A stretch of 64,000 nt of DNA. Origin: Ewingella sp. CoE-038-23. Its GTDB lineage: Bacteria > Pseudomonadota > Gammaproteobacteria > Enterobacterales > Enterobacteriaceae. Both the position numbers and the translations under genes were made by a program. The notes beneath the pieces are model-generated. The model ran no database searches. It saw nothing but the letters and a program-made list of their open reading frames with translations, and was not told where the DNA came from. Location: NCBI RefSeq assembly GCF_040419245.1, contig NZ_JAZHOH010000001.1, forward strand, positions 1,240,001 through 1,304,000. Direction: 5' to 3'. Below, one piece after another: positions 41,532 through 51,773 of this stretch (positions are counted from its first letter, which is position 1; every line of letters starts with the position of its first letter).

Positions 41532-44500
41532 TTATTTCCTTCCTTCTTTGTGTTGAATGATTGAGGTGTTTTCAGTTGGGGTGGTGCGTGCAAAGCGGCG
41601 CGCGGCAAGCAGGCGCCAGAGTGCGGGGATAATAAACATCGACAGCAGCGGGGCAGTTATCATGCCGCCGACCATCGGCGCGGCAATTCTGCTCATCACT
41701 TCAGAACCCGTGCCGCCGCTCCAAAGAATCGGTAGCAGGCCTGCAAGAATAACCGCCACGGTCATGGCTTTCGGCCTGACGCGCAGGGTCGCGCCTTCGC
41801 GGATAACTTCATCCATTTCTCGCGCTGAGATTGGCAAGTTGTTCGGGTTGTGGGCCTGCATTGCTTGGCGCAAATAAACCAGCATGATCACCCCAAACTC
41901 CGCCGAAACCCCCGCCAGCGCGATAAAGCCAATGCCGGAGGCAATCGACAAGTTATAGCCGAGCAGGTAGAGCAGCCAGATACCGCCGACCATGGCGAAC
42001 GGCAGGGTGAACATCAGCAGCAGGGCCTCTTCGACCCGGCGGAAAATCAGATACAGCAGCAGGAAGATGATGGCTAAGGTGGCTGGAACCACCAGTTTCA
42101 GCCGATGCACCGCGTGTTGCAGGTATTCGAATTGCCCGGCGTACTCAACGCTGACCCCCGGCGGCAGGTGCAGTTGCTGGTCCACCGCGTGGCGCAGTTT
42201 TTCGACCACCGAAGTCACGTCGCGGCTATTCGCGTCGATATATACCAGCCCCGACAGGCGGGCATTTTCAGTTTTCACCATGGTTGGGCCAGAGCTAATG
42301 CCCAGCGCGGCGACCGTGCCGAGGGTGATTTGCTGGCCGGACGGCGTGTAAATCGGCAACTCGCGCAGCCCGTTGAGCGAATCGCGGATCTCGCGCGGAT
42401 AGCGCAGGTTGATGGGGTAACGCGCCAGCCCTTCGACGGTTTCGCCAATGTTCGCGCCGCCAATCGCCGAGGAGACAATCGCCTGCACGTCGGCAATGTT
42501 CAGCCCGTAGCGGCTGGCCTCGGCGCGGTTGATGTTCACGTCGATGTAGTGGCCGCCGTTCAGGCGTTCCGCCAGTGCCGAGTTCACCCCCGGCACGCTT
42601 TTCGCCAGCTTTTCGATGGCCTGCGCGGTGTGGTCGATGGCCTCCAGCGAAGGCCCCAAAATACGCACGCCGATCGGGCTTTTAATTCCGGTCGCCAGCA
42701 TATCGATGCGGTTACGAATTGGCGGCACCCAGATGTTTGCCAGCCCCGGCACCTTCACCACGCGGTCCAGCTCTTGCACCAGTTTGTCCGGCGTCATGCC
42801 TTTACGCCACTGGTCGCGCGGCTTGAACTGAATGGTGGTTTCGAACATTTCCACCGGCGCGGGGTCGGTGGCACTTTCGGCGCGCCCGGCTTTGCCGAAT
42901 ACGCTTTGCACTTCCGGCACGGTTTTAATCAGCCGGTCGGTCTGTTGCAGCAGTTGCGAAGCCTTGGACACCGACAGCCCCGGCAGCGCCGACGGCATAT
43001 ACAGCAGGTCGCCCTCGTCAATGGCTGGCAAAAACTCCGAGCCAATCTTGTCTAGCGGCCATACCACGGTAAACAGCGTCAGCGCCGCCAGCAGCAGCGT
43101 CAGCTTAGGCCAGCGCAGCACCCAGTCGAGCATTGGCCGGTAGACCCGGGTCAGGCCGCGGTTAATCGGGTTGCGGGTTTCATCGGGAATTCGGCCACGG
43201 ATCCAAAAGCCCATCAGTACCGGCACTAGCGTGATGGAGAGCAGAGCAGCCCCGGCCATGGCGTAGGTTTTGGTGAAGGCTAGCGGGCCGAACAGCTTGC
43301 CCTCCTGCGACTCCAGCGTGAAGACCGGAATAAACGACAGGGTGATCACCAGCAGGCTGAAGAATAGCGCCGGGCCGACTTCCGTCGCCGCGTCGCTAAT
43401 CACCTGCCAGTGCGCCTGACCTTCCAGCTTCTCGCCGGGATGCTCGGCGCGCCAGTGCTCAATCTTCTTATGGGCATTTTCAATCATCACGATGGCGGCA
43501 TCGACCATCGCGCCAATGGCAATCGCAATGCCCGCCAGCGACATCATGTTGGCGTTGATGCCCTGAATGCGCATCAGCAAAAAGGCAAGCATAATGCCAA
43601 GCGGCAGGGAGATGATCGCCACCAGCGCCGAGCGGAAGTGCCACAGGAACAGCGCGCAGACCAGCGTCACCACCACAAATTCCTCAATTAATTTATGCGT
43701 GAGGTTGTCGATGGAGCGATCAATCAGCTTGCTGCGGTCATACACCGGCACCACTTCCACGCCGTCCGGCAGGCTGCGCTGCAACTCGTGCAGTTTCTGC
43801 TTCACGCTGGCAATGGTCGCCCGGGCATTTTCGCCGGAACGCAGCACGATCACGCCGCCGACGCTCTCTCCCTGACCATTAAGATCAGCCACGCCTTGGC
43901 GCAGCTCCGGCCCCACTTGCACCGTCGCCACGTCGCCCAGCGTAATTGGAATGCCGTTCTCAACGCTGAGCGGGATTTTCCTGAAGTCGTCGAGGGTCTT
44001 CAGGTAGCCCGAAGCCCGCACGATATAGTCGGTTTCCGCCAGCTCCAGCACGGAACCCCCGGCTTCCTGATTGGCCTGCTGCACGGCGTTAACCAGGGTT
44101 TGCTGAGGAATACGGTAGGCCGCCATTTTCACCGGATCGAGCACAATCTGGTACTGCTTGACCATGCCGCCGATGCTGGCAACCTCCGCCACGTTCGGCA
44201 GGCTTTTCAGCTCGAAGCGCAGGAACCAGTCCTGTATGCCGCGCAGCTGGCTGAGGTCGTGCTTGCCGCTTTTATCCACCAGCGCGTACTCATACACCCA
44301 GCCAACCCCGGTGGCGTCTGGCCCGAGAGCCGGTTTCGCCCCCGCCGGTAAGCGTGACTGTACCTGGCTGAGATACTCCAGCACCCGCGAACGCGCCCAG
44401 TAGAGGTCAGTGCCTTCCTTGAAAATCACGTAGACGAAGGAGTCGCCGAAAAACGAATAGCCGCGCACCGTCTGCGCGCCGGGCACCGACAGCATGGTGG

Positions 44501-44711
44501 TGGTCATTGGGTAGGTGACCTGATTCTCGACGATTTGCGGCGCTTGCCCCGGATAGCTGGTGCGCACGATCACCTGCACGTCGGAGAGGTCCGGCAGGGC
44601 GTCGACCGGCGTGGTATTAATGGCCCAGATCCCGGCGGCGGCGATAAACAGCGTCGCCATTAACACCAGAAAACGGTTGGCGATAGACCAGCGGATCAGC
44701 AGAGCGATCAT
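41532..44711 (-). CDS. cusA: Copper/silver efflux RND pump CusA
   Basis: The inner-membrane, proton-driven pump of the Cus system, 1059 residues, with the two-fold RND layout of twelve membrane helices and two large periplasmic loops. Three methionines expected to form the Cu(I)/Ag(I) site are conserved in context: [19 protein letters not shown] and IDMLATGI. Proton-relay acidic residues lie in [17 protein letters not shown] near 405. It is a heavy-metal RND protein; the Met set favours monovalent copper/silver over the zinc/cobalt CzcA type. It overlaps cusB by 4 bp and is followed 1 bp later by cusF. Confidence 0.95.
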   Translation of the reverse strand: MIALLIRWSIANRFLVLMATLFIAAAGIWAINTTPVDALPDLSDVQVIVRTSYPGQAPQIVENQVTYPMTTTMLSVPGAQTVRGYSFFGDSFVYVIFKEGTDLYWARSRVLEYLSQVQSRLPAGAKPALGPDATGVGWVYEYALVDKSGKHDLSQLRGIQDWFLRFELKSLPNVAEVASIGGMVKQYQIVLDPVKMAAYRIPQQTLVNAVQQANQEAGGSVLELAETDYIVRASGYLKTLDDFRKIPLSVENGIPITLGDVATVQVGPELRQGVADLNGQGESVGGVIVLRSGENARATIASVKQKLHELQRSLPDGVEVVPVYDRSKLIDRSIDNLTHKLIEEFVVVTLVCALFLWHFRSALVAIISLPLGIMLAFLLMRIQGINANMMSLAGIAIAIGAMVDAAIVMIENAHKKIEHWRAEHPGEKLEGQAHWQVISDAATEVGPALFFSLLVITLSFIPVFTLESQEGKLFGPLAFTKTYAMAGAALLSITLVPVLMGFWIRGRIPDETRNPINRGLTRVYRPMLDWVLRWPKLTLLLAALTLFTVVWPLDKIGSEFLPAIDEGDLLYMPSALPGLSVSKASQLLQQTDRLIKTVPEVQSVFGKAGRAESATDPAPVEMFETTIQFKPRDQWRKGMTPDKLVQELDRVVKVPGLANIWVPPIRNRIDMLATGIKSPIGVRILGPSLEAIDHTAQAIEKLAKSVPGVNSALAERLNGGHYIDVNINRAEASRYGLNIADVQAIVSSAIGGANIGETVEGLARYPINLRYPREIRDSLNGLRELPIYTPSGQQITLGTVAALGISSGPTMVKTENARLSGLVYIDANSRDVTSVVEKLRHAVDQQLHLPPGVSVEYAGQFEYLQHAVHRLKLVVPATLAIIFLLLYLIFRRVEEALLLMFTLPFAMVGGIWLLYLLGYNLSIASGIGFIALAGVSAEFGVIMLVYLRQAMQAHNPNNLPISAREMDEVIREGATLRVRPKAMTVAVILAGLLPILWSGGTGSEVMSRIAAPMVGGMITAPLLSMFIIPALWRLLAARRFARTTPTENTSIIQHKEGRK

Positions 44712-45967
44712 GGCTGCGTCCCTCCGTTTTGTGCCGTGTCCATCTTGTCCAGAACGCCCTGCAGGCTGGCTTCTGAATCAATCAGGAATTGGCCGGAAGC
44801 CACCACCTGCTGGCCCGCTTGCAGGCCGGAGAGCACCTGAGTGCGGCCTGCGGATTCAGCTCCAAGCTGGACTTCTACCGGCGCGAAGTGGTGGTTAGCC
44901 TCGCTGACAATCACCACGTTGCGCAGGCCGGTGCGAATAATCGCCTCGCTCGGCACTGACAGGCTGTCAGCCTGAGTGCTGCTTTGCAGGCTAACCTGCG
45001 CAAACATCCCCGGCCTGATCAGTTGCTGCGGGTTGGCAACTTCAATCCTGACGTTTAGGGTCCGGCTCGCCGCGTCGGCCACCGGGAGAATGGCGCTGAC
45101 TTTGCCGCTAAAGGTTTTTCCGGGATAAGCCGGGAAGCTGATTTGCGCCATTTGCCCGTTTTGCACCTGTGCGGCCTGCGCCTCGGGAACCGCCACTTGC
45201 AGCCAGACGCTGGAGATGCCGTTGAGCTGCAACAGCGTGCTGCCGTTGGCGACCGTCATACCTTGGCGAATGTCGAGTGACTGGATCACGCCGCTGATGG
45301 GCGCGGTGAGGGTGTAGACCGGCTGGGCCTTGCCGCTGCGCGTGACCTGATTAATCAGCGAGGCGGGCATGCCGAGCAGCACCAGACGCTGTCTGGCTGC
45401 GGCGCGCAGTGCGCTGTCACCGCCGTGCAGCAGGGCCAGATACTCCCCCTGAGCGCCCGCCCAGTCTGGCATCAGTAAATCCACCAGTGGTGCACCGGCG
45501 GCCACTACGTCACCCGCCGCCAACGGGTAGCTGCGCTGCACAAAGCCGTTGCTGCGCGCCTGCACAATTGCCACGTCGCGGTCATTGAGCACCACGTTAG
45601 CCACGGCGCGAATGCTGGAGGTGATTGGCCCTTGGGCCACCGGCGCTAAACGAATCGCTAAGTTCTGCACCATGCCGCCGTCAATTTTCACGCCGCTGTC
45701 CGCAGTGGTTGCGTCTGCCGCGTCGGCGTATTTCGGCACCAGCTGCATGTCCATAAATGGCGACTTACCCGGCTTGTCGAAATGCTGGGCTGGAGCCATT
45801 GGGTCATACCAATAGAGGGCTTTCGGCTCGGCCGCCGTGGCGGTTTTGGCCGGATCTTGTTGCGCCGCCGAAGCTTGGCTTTTCGCCAGCCAATAGCCCG
45901 ATGCGCCGCCAGCCGCGATGCAAAGCAGTGCCAGAGCCGCCAGCTTGAAGGATTTACTTGTCATCAT
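44708..45967 (-). CDS. cusB: Copper/silver efflux periplasmic adaptor CusB
   Basis: The membrane-fusion protein joining CusA to the outer-membrane channel, 419 residues. An N-terminal hydrophobic anchor ([20 protein letters not shown]) is followed by a heavy-metal-binding segment, [20 protein letters not shown] then MDMQLVPKY, at about 52-80. Its methionines can accept metal from CusF. The lipoyl/alpha-hairpin and beta-barrel domains fill the rest ([20 protein letters not shown] near 115, [19 protein letters not shown] near 255). Both ends overlap neighbours by 4 bp, indicating tight coupling in cusCBAF. Confidence 0.94.
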   Translation of the reverse strand: MMTSKSFKLAALALLCIAAGGASGYWLAKSQASAAQQDPAKTATAAEPKALYWYDPMAPAQHFDKPGKSPFMDMQLVPKYADAADATTADSGVKIDGGMVQNLAIRLAPVAQGPITSSIRAVANVVLNDRDVAIVQARSNGFVQRSYPLAAGDVVAAGAPLVDLLMPDWAGAQGEYLALLHGGDSALRAAARQRLVLLGMPASLINQVTRSGKAQPVYTLTAPISGVIQSLDIRQGMTVANGSTLLQLNGISSVWLQVAVPEAQAAQVQNGQMAQISFPAYPGKTFSGKVSAILPVADAASRTLNVRIEVANPQQLIRPGMFAQVSLQSSTQADSLSVPSEAIIRTGLRNVVIVSEANHHFAPVEVQLGAESAGRTQVLSGLQAGQQVVASGQFLIDSEASLQGVLDKMDTAQNGGTQP

Positions 45968-47205
45968 TGAACTCCAGCAAAGGTGTAATAGAGGGCGGCG
46001 GCCAGCTGGTCGCGCTGGCTTTGCAAACCGGCTTTTCTCAGCTGCTGCTCAAGCACCGCGCTGCGGGCATTAATCAGGGCCGCGCCGTCGCTTGTGCCGC
46101 GCGAATAACCGGCGGTGAGCAGAGAGACTTTTTGCCGGGCGAGGGGCAGCCACTGCTGGTCGATGCGCGCGATCTGCCGTCCGAGGGTGGCGTAGTCGGC
46201 GAGATCGTTGTCCAACTGGTTGGTTAATTGGCGAATGGCGGCGTCGCGCAGTTCGCCGACTTGGGTGAGGTCGAGGGTTTTGGCGGCGATGATCGGGTCT
46301 TGGCGGCTGGCGGCAAACAGCGGCAGGCCGACGGTAAACTGCACCGACACCATGTTGCCGTACATCGGGTCGCGGCGCTGGTAATCCAACTCCACGCTCC
46401 AGTCCGGCTTTTTCTCCGCTTCGGCGGCGCGCAGCTCGGCTTTAGCCTTGGCGGTATCGCTGTTGAAAGCCTGAATTTTGGCGGTTTTTTGCAAGGACTT
46501 GAGGTAGCTCGCGCCATCCACCGGCAGGTCCGGGGCGTGGCCGACCAGCGGCTGCTCGGCATCCTGCCCGATATAGCGGCTGAGGGTGGCGGTGGCAACG
46601 CGCAGTTCGCGGCGCAGCTGGTCTTCGCGATCCGCCAAGTCTGCCCGTTTTTCATCGGCATTCAGCGAGTCGGCAAGGCCCGTGCGCCCAGAAACCACCT
46701 GAGCCTGTAGGGCTTTGCCCAGCGCGTCATTTTCATGCTCAAGCTGCTGCAATAGCCCGAGCTGTTCTTCGAGGTAATAGCGGGTTATCCATGCCACGGC
46801 CGCGCCCTGTGCCACGTCGACTTGCAACACATGGTGTTGTGATCCGGCTTGCTGGATTTGCACGCTGGCGACATCTTCCCGCGCGTCGCGCTTGGCGGCG
46901 TTGGGGAAATCCTGCATCACGCCGAGCTTCTCCATGGTCATGGACTCTTCGGTGAAGGAGTTGGCGGCCGGGCCGGAGATGGGAAAGTTGTCGATGCCGG
47001 TCACCAGTTTCGGGTCAGGCAAGGCACCGGCCGGAATAGCCGAGGACTGCGCCGAGCGCACGGCGGTTTGGCTGGCAGAGAGTTCAGGTGATTGCTGTAA
47101 CGCGCTGCTCACCGCATAGCTGAAGGTCAGCGGCGCGGCGTGAGCCAAGGGCGCAAGTCCCACCAGCAAAAGCTGGGCAGGAAGATAGAACGATTTGAAG
47201 GACAT
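45964..47205 (-). CDS. cusC: TolC-family outer membrane channel of the Cus system
   Basis: A 413-residue TolC-family protein predicted to be the outer-membrane exit duct of the copper pump. The signal peptide is MSFKSFYLPAQLLLVGLAPL then AHA. Two repeats of the outer-membrane efflux domain follow, with long coiled helices. E. coli CusC is a lipoprotein of about 457 residues; this one is shorter and lacks a lipobox cysteine, so it is closer to CzcC/TolC-type partners. I use the symbol by operon position. It overlaps cusB by 4 bp and is 90 bp downstream of a Met/Cys-rich secreted protein gene. Confidence 0.88.
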   Translation of the reverse strand: MSFKSFYLPAQLLLVGLAPLAHAAPLTFSYAVSSALQQSPELSASQTAVRSAQSSAIPAGALPDPKLVTGIDNFPISGPAANSFTEESMTMEKLGVMQDFPNAAKRDAREDVASVQIQQAGSQHHVLQVDVAQGAAVAWITRYYLEEQLGLLQQLEHENDALGKALQAQVVSGRTGLADSLNADEKRADLADREDQLRRELRVATATLSRYIGQDAEQPLVGHAPDLPVDGASYLKSLQKTAKIQAFNSDTAKAKAELRAAEAEKKPDWSVELDYQRRDPMYGNMVSVQFTVGLPLFAASRQDPIIAAKTLDLTQVGELRDAAIRQLTNQLDNDLADYATLGRQIARIDQQWLPLARQKVSLLTAGYSRGTSDGAALINARSAVLEQQLRKAGLQSQRDQLAAALYYTFAGVQ

Positions 47206-47294
47206 CGTGGTGATCCCATGAAAGTAACGGCACGCGCGATGGCATACCTATTCCGCCAAGCCACAGGCTGGACGGCGTTAACAGTCGTTAAGAA

Positions 47295-47684
47295 TCACGC
47301 AAGCCGAGGAGGGCGCCACTGGCCTTCAAGAGGAGGAGAAAAGGGAGTTTCCGGGGTAGGTTGAGCCTCTGCGTGGTAAGGCGCAGATAAATTCAGCGGA
47401 ACAAAGGAGGTCAAAATGGTGTTGAGGTTGCAGTTAGAGCCAAACTTACAGTTTTGGCCGCTCTGCTGTTTGCCGTGCGAAGAGGACAGGGCGTTTTTGC
47501 TCGCCATGCAGTCATCAGGCATCCCATCCATGCCGCTCATGCCCGCCATGGTGGGGATAGTCGCAGCGCTGGACGAGGTTTCCGTCATCAGATTACATTG
47601 CGCCATCAAGTTCATCGACGCCAGCCCCAGAGAGGGCAGCGTAATGGACAAAATCAGCAAAATAAGCAGACGGATCTTTTTCAT
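47295..47684 (-). CDS. Small Met/Cys-rich secreted protein upstream of cusCBAF
   Basis: A 129-residue exported protein without a family I can name with certainty. The signal peptide is MKKIRLLILLILSITLPSLG. The mature part has a Met-rich stretch (MAGMSGMDGMPDDCM, about 47-61) and a Cys/His patch (HGKQQSGQNCKFGSNCNLN, about 70-88), then a Pro-rich tail ending PPLEGQWRPPRLA. This makeup suggests periplasmic Cu/Ag binding. It recalls CopL- or CzcI-type small proteins that precede metal-efflux operons. It lies 90 bp ahead of cusC on the same strand and may be the first gene of the operon. Confidence 0.7.
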   Translation of the reverse strand: MKKIRLLILLILSITLPSLGLASMNLMAQCNLMTETSSSAATIPTMAGMSGMDGMPDDCMASKNALSSSHGKQQSGQNCKFGSNCNLNTILTSFVPLNLSAPYHAEAQPTPETPFSPPLEGQWRPPRLA

Positions 47685-47758
47685 GAACCGGAGTGTAAGT
47701 TAAGTGTTTGAAATTTGCATCTGCTGATAATTAACAAAACGTGACAGCAGCTTCCAAA

Positions 47759-48904
47759 CTAGATCTTCCAGTTTTTCACTTTACTCATCAACGAATTATC
47801 CTGCTTTAACATCTGGGAGATCTCCGGGTTTTTATAGCGTTTTGCCACGTCGCGGGCCGTCTCACCCTGTCGATTCTTTACATTCAAATTGATATTCGGG
47901 TGGCTGAGTAGCAGGGCGATGCCTTGGGTGTTGCCGGATTTGGCGCAGATGTGCAGCGCCGTGTCGCCCTTGTGATTGTCCTGCAAATTGACGTCAACGT
48001 CGGGGCGCGACAGCAGCAGTTTCATGGGTTTCATATCGGGCTGGGACAGGGTTTTCACATACTGATTGTGCATAAAAGTCACGCCGCTGAACCGGCTGCG
48101 CATATGCAGCGGCGACTGGCCGCTGGCGTTCTTCTGGTTGGGGTCGAGGCGTCGGTCGTTGAGCAGGCTCTCGGTCATGCTGCGGCTCGGCAAGTCCTTA
48201 CTCAGCACAATATGCAGCGGCGTGTTGCCTTGGCGGTCGCCTTTGTTGACATCAATGTTGGGTGAGTTGAGCAGCGCGCTGACGCTCTGCTTGTCCCCGC
48301 GCTGAATCGCCCGGCTCAGCGGTGGCGTCTGGTTGCTATCCGCCAGCGTATTATTGATATCCACCCCGGCGTGTTGGATGAGCGACGAAATGAGCTCATG
48401 CTTCATCTGCCCAATCGCCGAGTTGAGCAAGCCGGTGCCTTCCTTCTGTAACAGGTTCGGGTTGGCGCTCAGGGCTTTGTTCAGCATGATGGGGAATAGG
48501 GATGAGTCATAATGCAGCAAAGCCTGACGCAGATTCTCCGCCGTCGGCACCGCGCCGGGGTAGGACGCCAGCATGTTGACGATCTCTTTCCGCGAGCCAG
48601 AGACCGCGCAGGCCCAGGCATTATGCGAGCCGTGCTGGAAATGCGTCGGCTTATTAATCAAGTCAGGATTAATGCGGCTGGAAAGAATAAAACGCACGGT
48701 TTTTTCATCCCGCCCCAGCACGGCTTTAAGCAACTGTTGCTGCTTCTCGCCCTCGGGGAAGGTGCTGAAGGTGTAGAGCGCATTGGCGCGGCTGTGCTTG
48801 TCCGTCTCTGACATCGCCGCCAGCGACTTTGCATCATCTTTCAGGTTTGAAAAAACGTTGTGCAGCAGCTCGCTCGGCAGATGTCCGTGTTTTTGAACTT
48901 CCAT
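47759..48904 (-). CDS. Ankyrin-repeat protein with an F-box-like N-terminus
   Basis: A 381-residue cytoplasmic-looking protein with no signal peptide or membrane segment. Residues 8-45 (HLPSELLHNVFSNLKDDAKS then LAAMSETDKHSR) follow the eukaryotic F-box pattern LPxELL-x2-[IV]F-x2-L-...-LA-x-[MV]S. At least five ankyrin units follow: near 95-130, 190-225, 226-260 (GNTPLHIVLSKDLPSRSM), 262-275 (GQSPLHM) with 310-335, and 320-360 (GDTALHICAKSGNTQGIALL). The ATG at 48904 is preferred over longer frames whose N-terminus is unlike protein. F-box plus ankyrin is the layout of Legionella AnkB. A secreted effector role is possible, but no secretion signal is visible. It is divergent from ybiT. Confidence 0.82.
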   Translation of the reverse strand: MEVQKHGHLPSELLHNVFSNLKDDAKSLAAMSETDKHSRANALYTFSTFPEGEKQQQLLKAVLGRDEKTVRFILSSRINPDLINKPTHFQHGSHNAWACAVSGSRKEIVNMLASYPGAVPTAENLRQALLHYDSSLFPIMLNKALSANPNLLQKEGTGLLNSAIGQMKHELISSLIQHAGVDINNTLADSNQTPPLSRAIQRGDKQSVSALLNSPNIDVNKGDRQGNTPLHIVLSKDLPSRSMTESLLNDRRLDPNQKNASGQSPLHMRSRFSGVTFMHNQYVKTLSQPDMKPMKLLLSRPDVDVNLQDNHKGDTALHICAKSGNTQGIALLLSHPNINLNVKNRQGETARDVAKRYKNPEISQMLKQDNSLMSKVKNWKI

Positions 48905-49146
48905 GACGTCTCGCTTAGTTGACCAGTTAATGCCAATAGAACCCCGCCTGTCAGCAGGGGATTTCCCAATAAGTGGTCTTGAAACGGCTTCGGTTCCGAA
49001 AATAACGCAAATTAGCGCCGCGTCATGCCCTTCCTCGGACAAATACCTACCACCTGCCTGAAAAATGACCACGCCAGGAGGCGATCTCCTTGTGGCGTTG
49101 TGGCATAATGCGCGCCAAATCACATTCCTAATTAAGAGCGAGCGTT

Positions 49147-50742
49147 GTGTTAAGTACTTACAACATCACCATGCAATTCGGCAGCAAGCCGTTATTTGAA
49201 AATATTTCCGTGAAATTTGGCGGCGGCAACCGTTATGGCCTGATCGGCGCGAACGGCTGTGGTAAATCCACTTTCATGAAGATCCTCGGCGGCGACTTAG
49301 TGCCTTCCGGGGGTAACGTCGTGCTCGACCCGAACGAACGTCTGGGTAAGCTGCGTCAGGACCAATTTGCGTTCGAGAAATTCTCCGTTCTCGACACCGT
49401 TATCATGGGCCACACCGAGCTGTGGGCCGTGAAAGAAGAGCGTGACCGTATTTACGCCTTGCCAGAAATGAGCGAAGAAGACGGCTATAAAGTGGCCGAT
49501 CTGGAAGTGGCTTACGGCGAAATGGATGGCTACAGCGCGGAATCTCGCGCCGGTGAGCTGCTGCTCGGCGTGGGTATTCCGGTTGAGCAACATTATGGCC
49601 CGATGAGCGAAATCGCGCCGGGCTTTAAACTGCGCGTATTGCTGGCTCAGGCGCTGTTCTCCGACCCAGAAATTCTGCTGCTCGACGAACCGACGAACAA
49701 CCTGGACATCGATACCATTCGCTGGCTGGAGCAGGTGCTGAACGAGCGTAACAGCACCATGATCATCATTTCGCATGACCGTCACTTCCTGAACATGGTC
49801 TGTACTCATATGGCGGATCTGGACTACGGTGAACTGCGCGTTTATCCGGGCAATTACGACGAGTACATGACAGCGGCCACTCAGGCTCGTGAGCGCCTGA
49901 CTGCCGACAACGCCAAGAAGAAAGCGCAAATCGCTGAGCTGCAATCTTTCGTGAGCCGCTTTAGTGCCAACGCCTCTAAATCTAAACAGGCGACCTCGCG
50001 TGCCCGTCAGATTGATAAAATTCAGCTCGACGAAATCAAAGCGTCCAGCCGCCAAAACCCCTTCATCCGTTTCGAGCAGGATAAGAAGCTGTTCCGTAAC
50101 GCGCTGGAAGTGGAAAAACTCACCAAAGGTTTTGATAACGGCCCGCTGTTTAAAAACTTGGGTTTGATGCTGGAAGTGGGCGAGAAGGTCGCCATTCTCG
50201 GTGCCAACGGTATCGGTAAATCGACCTTGCTAAAAACGCTGGTAGGCGACCTTGAGCCAGACAGCGGCAGCGTGAAATGGTCCGAAAACGCCAAAATCGG
50301 TTACTACGCGCAGGATCACGAATATGAATTCGATGAGACGCTGAACGTATTCGACTGGATGAGCCAGTGGAAATCCGAAAAGGATGACGAGCAGGCAGTT
50401 CGCGGCATCTTAGGCCGTTTGCTGTTTGGTCAGGACGATATCAAGAAGAAAGTAAAAGTGCTGTCTGGTGGTGAGAAAGGCCGCATGCTTTTCGGCAAAC
50501 TGATGATGCATCGTCCAAACATCCTGATTATGGATGAGCCAACCAACCACATGGATATGGAGTCCATCGAATCACTGAACATGGCGCTGGAGATGTACGA
50601 AGGCACGCTGATCTTCGTTTCCCATGACCGCGAGTTCGTGAGTTCCTTGGCAACGCGCATCATCGAGATCACGCCGAACAAGATTGTCGATTTCTCAGGT
50701 ACGTACGAAGATTATCTGCGTAGCAAGGGCATCGATAACTAA
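49147..50742 (+). CDS. ybiT: ABC-F family ATPase YbiT
   Basis: A ribosome-associated ABC-F ATPase of 531 residues (E. coli 530). Two ABC domains are visible. Domain 1 has Walker [10 protein letters not shown] near 37-45 and [20 protein letters not shown] near 177. Domain 2 has GANGIGKST near 353 and the signature LSGGEKGRM, then [20 protein letters not shown] near 460. The linker between them is charged and contains [20 protein letters not shown]. The start is a GTG at 49147, giving [16 protein letters not shown]. Membership of the ABC-F family is clear; the exact job of YbiT in translation is still being worked out. It marks the return to E. coli-like gene order. Confidence 0.96.
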   Translation: MLSTYNITMQFGSKPLFENISVKFGGGNRYGLIGANGCGKSTFMKILGGDLVPSGGNVVLDPNERLGKLRQDQFAFEKFSVLDTVIMGHTELWAVKEERDRIYALPEMSEEDGYKVADLEVAYGEMDGYSAESRAGELLLGVGIPVEQHYGPMSEIAPGFKLRVLLAQALFSDPEILLLDEPTNNLDIDTIRWLEQVLNERNSTMIIISHDRHFLNMVCTHMADLDYGELRVYPGNYDEYMTAATQARERLTADNAKKKAQIAELQSFVSRFSANASKSKQATSRARQIDKIQLDEIKASSRQNPFIRFEQDKKLFRNALEVEKLTKGFDNGPLFKNLGLMLEVGEKVAILGANGIGKSTLLKTLVGDLEPDSGSVKWSENAKIGYYAQDHEYEFDETLNVFDWMSQWKSEKDDEQAVRGILGRLLFGQDDIKKKVKVLSGGEKGRMLFGKLMMHRPNILIMDEPTNHMDMESIESLNMALEMYEGTLIFVSHDREFVSSLATRIIEITPNKIVDFSGTYEDYLRSKGIDN

Positions 50743-50945
50743 ATCCTCTGCATCCTTCGCGCTGCCTCGGCGTTGGCTGCCCGCGCTCGCCCCGGTCACA
50801 TACTGATGTATGCTCCCGGGGTCTCGCTTAGTTGCCGCCTAGATGCAGCACGAATGATTTTGAGGATTAGAGTGATGTCCTTAGCGCTTCCTCGGCGTTG
50901 GCTGCCCGCGCTCGCCTTGATGCAGCACGAATGATTTTGAGGATT
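50742..50945 (+). repeat. Enterobacterial intergenic repeat, one full and one deleted copy
   Basis: Copy 1 (50742-50868) has short inverted ends AATCCTC / GAGGATT and an inner palindrome, CCCCGG...CCGGGG around ATAC-N4-GTAT (about 50810-50840). Copy 2 (about 50876-50945) shares the left part (CCTCGGCGTTGGCTGCCCGC) and the right part (GATGCAGCACGAATGATTTT) but lacks the palindromic middle. The type is one I recall seeing in related enterobacteria. It follows ybiT directly. Confidence 0.8.
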
Positions 50946-50962
50946 GCCAGTTAAATGCTCCA

Positions 50963-50992
50963 CAAAAAACCGCCCCGAGAGGCGGTTTTTTT
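50963..50992. terminator. Bidirectional terminator between ybiT and moeB
   Basis: The stem AAAAAACCGCC / GGCGGTTTTTTT around a CCGAGA loop lies between convergent genes. Confidence 0.9.
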
Positions 50993-51009
50993 ATGCGTGA
51001 AATTAGCGT

Positions 51010-51771
51010 TTAAGGATTGCCGCAAACTTCGCATCCGGCGTGTTTGGTCAGTTTCATCTCTCTGAACTGCATGGTCATGGCGTCAAACATCAGTAATCGG
51101 CTGCGCAGGGTTTGGCCGAAGTGGGTGAGCAGTTTGATGGCTTCCATGGCTTGCAGGCTGCCAATGGTGCCGACCAGCGGGGCCATAACGCCGGCTTCGA
51201 CGCAGGTCAGGGCGTTTTCGCCAAACAGTCGGCTGAGGCAGCGATAGCAAGGCTCGTCCGGCTGATAGGTAAACACGCTCAGCTGGCCTTCCATGCGGAT
51301 GGCGGCCCCTGATACCAAAGGCGTTTTGAGCTGGAAACAGGCGCGGTTTAGCTGGTCGCGAATGGCCACGTTGTCGGTGCAATCCAGCACTAAATCACAG
51401 CGAGCGATGACGTCCTGCAACTCGCTTTCGTCCAACTGGTGGTCAATCTGCGTCAGCGCCACGTGCGGGTTAATTGCCGCCAGAGCCTCGGCAGCAGAGG
51501 CTACTTTAGGCATGCCGATGCGCGCGTCGGTGTGCAGAATCTGCCGTTGCAGGTTGGAGAGCGACACGGTGTCGAAGTCCAACAGCGTCATTGAACCTAC
51601 GCCCGCCGCCGCCAAATATTGCGCGGCGGCACAGCCTAAACCGCCCAGCCCAACTACCAGCACCTGGCTGGCTTTCAGCTTCTCCTGCCCGTCGAAATCA
51701 AAGCCCTTCAGCACTATTTGGCGGTTGTAGCGCAGGGTTTCGGCGTCAGTCAGTTCAGGCAGTGTATTCAT
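51010..51771 (-). CDS. moeB: Molybdopterin-synthase adenylyltransferase MoeB
   Basis: An E1-like enzyme that adenylates the C-terminus of MoaD so that it can receive sulfur for molybdopterin synthesis; 253 residues (E. coli 249). The nucleotide-binding motif VVGLGGLGCAAAQYLAAAGV is near 40-59 and the adenylate-site DLVLDCTDNVAIRDQLN near 125. Zinc-binding pairs are visible as CYRC near 172-175 and CEVC at the end (CEVCGNP). It follows moeA with a 2-bp gap, as in E. coli moeAB. The product supports the molybdoenzyme at 17.7 kb, among others. Confidence 0.96.
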   Translation of the reverse strand: MNTLPELTDAETLRYNRQIVLKGFDFDGQEKLKASQVLVVGLGGLGCAAAQYLAAAGVGSMTLLDFDTVSLSNLQRQILHTDARIGMPKVASAAEALAAINPHVALTQIDHQLDESELQDVIARCDLVLDCTDNVAIRDQLNRACFQLKTPLVSGAAIRMEGQLSVFTYQPDEPCYRCLSRLFGENALTCVEAGVMAPLVGTIGSLQAMEAIKLLTHFGQTLRSRLLMFDAMTMQFREMKLTKHAGCEVCGNP

Positions 51772-51773
51772 CG

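Noticed and set aside
42105..43055. A 316-residue plus-strand frame opposite cusA
   Set aside because: It is Arg/His/Gln-rich, as expected of antisense translation of G/C-rich DNA, and cusA on the other strand is unmistakable.
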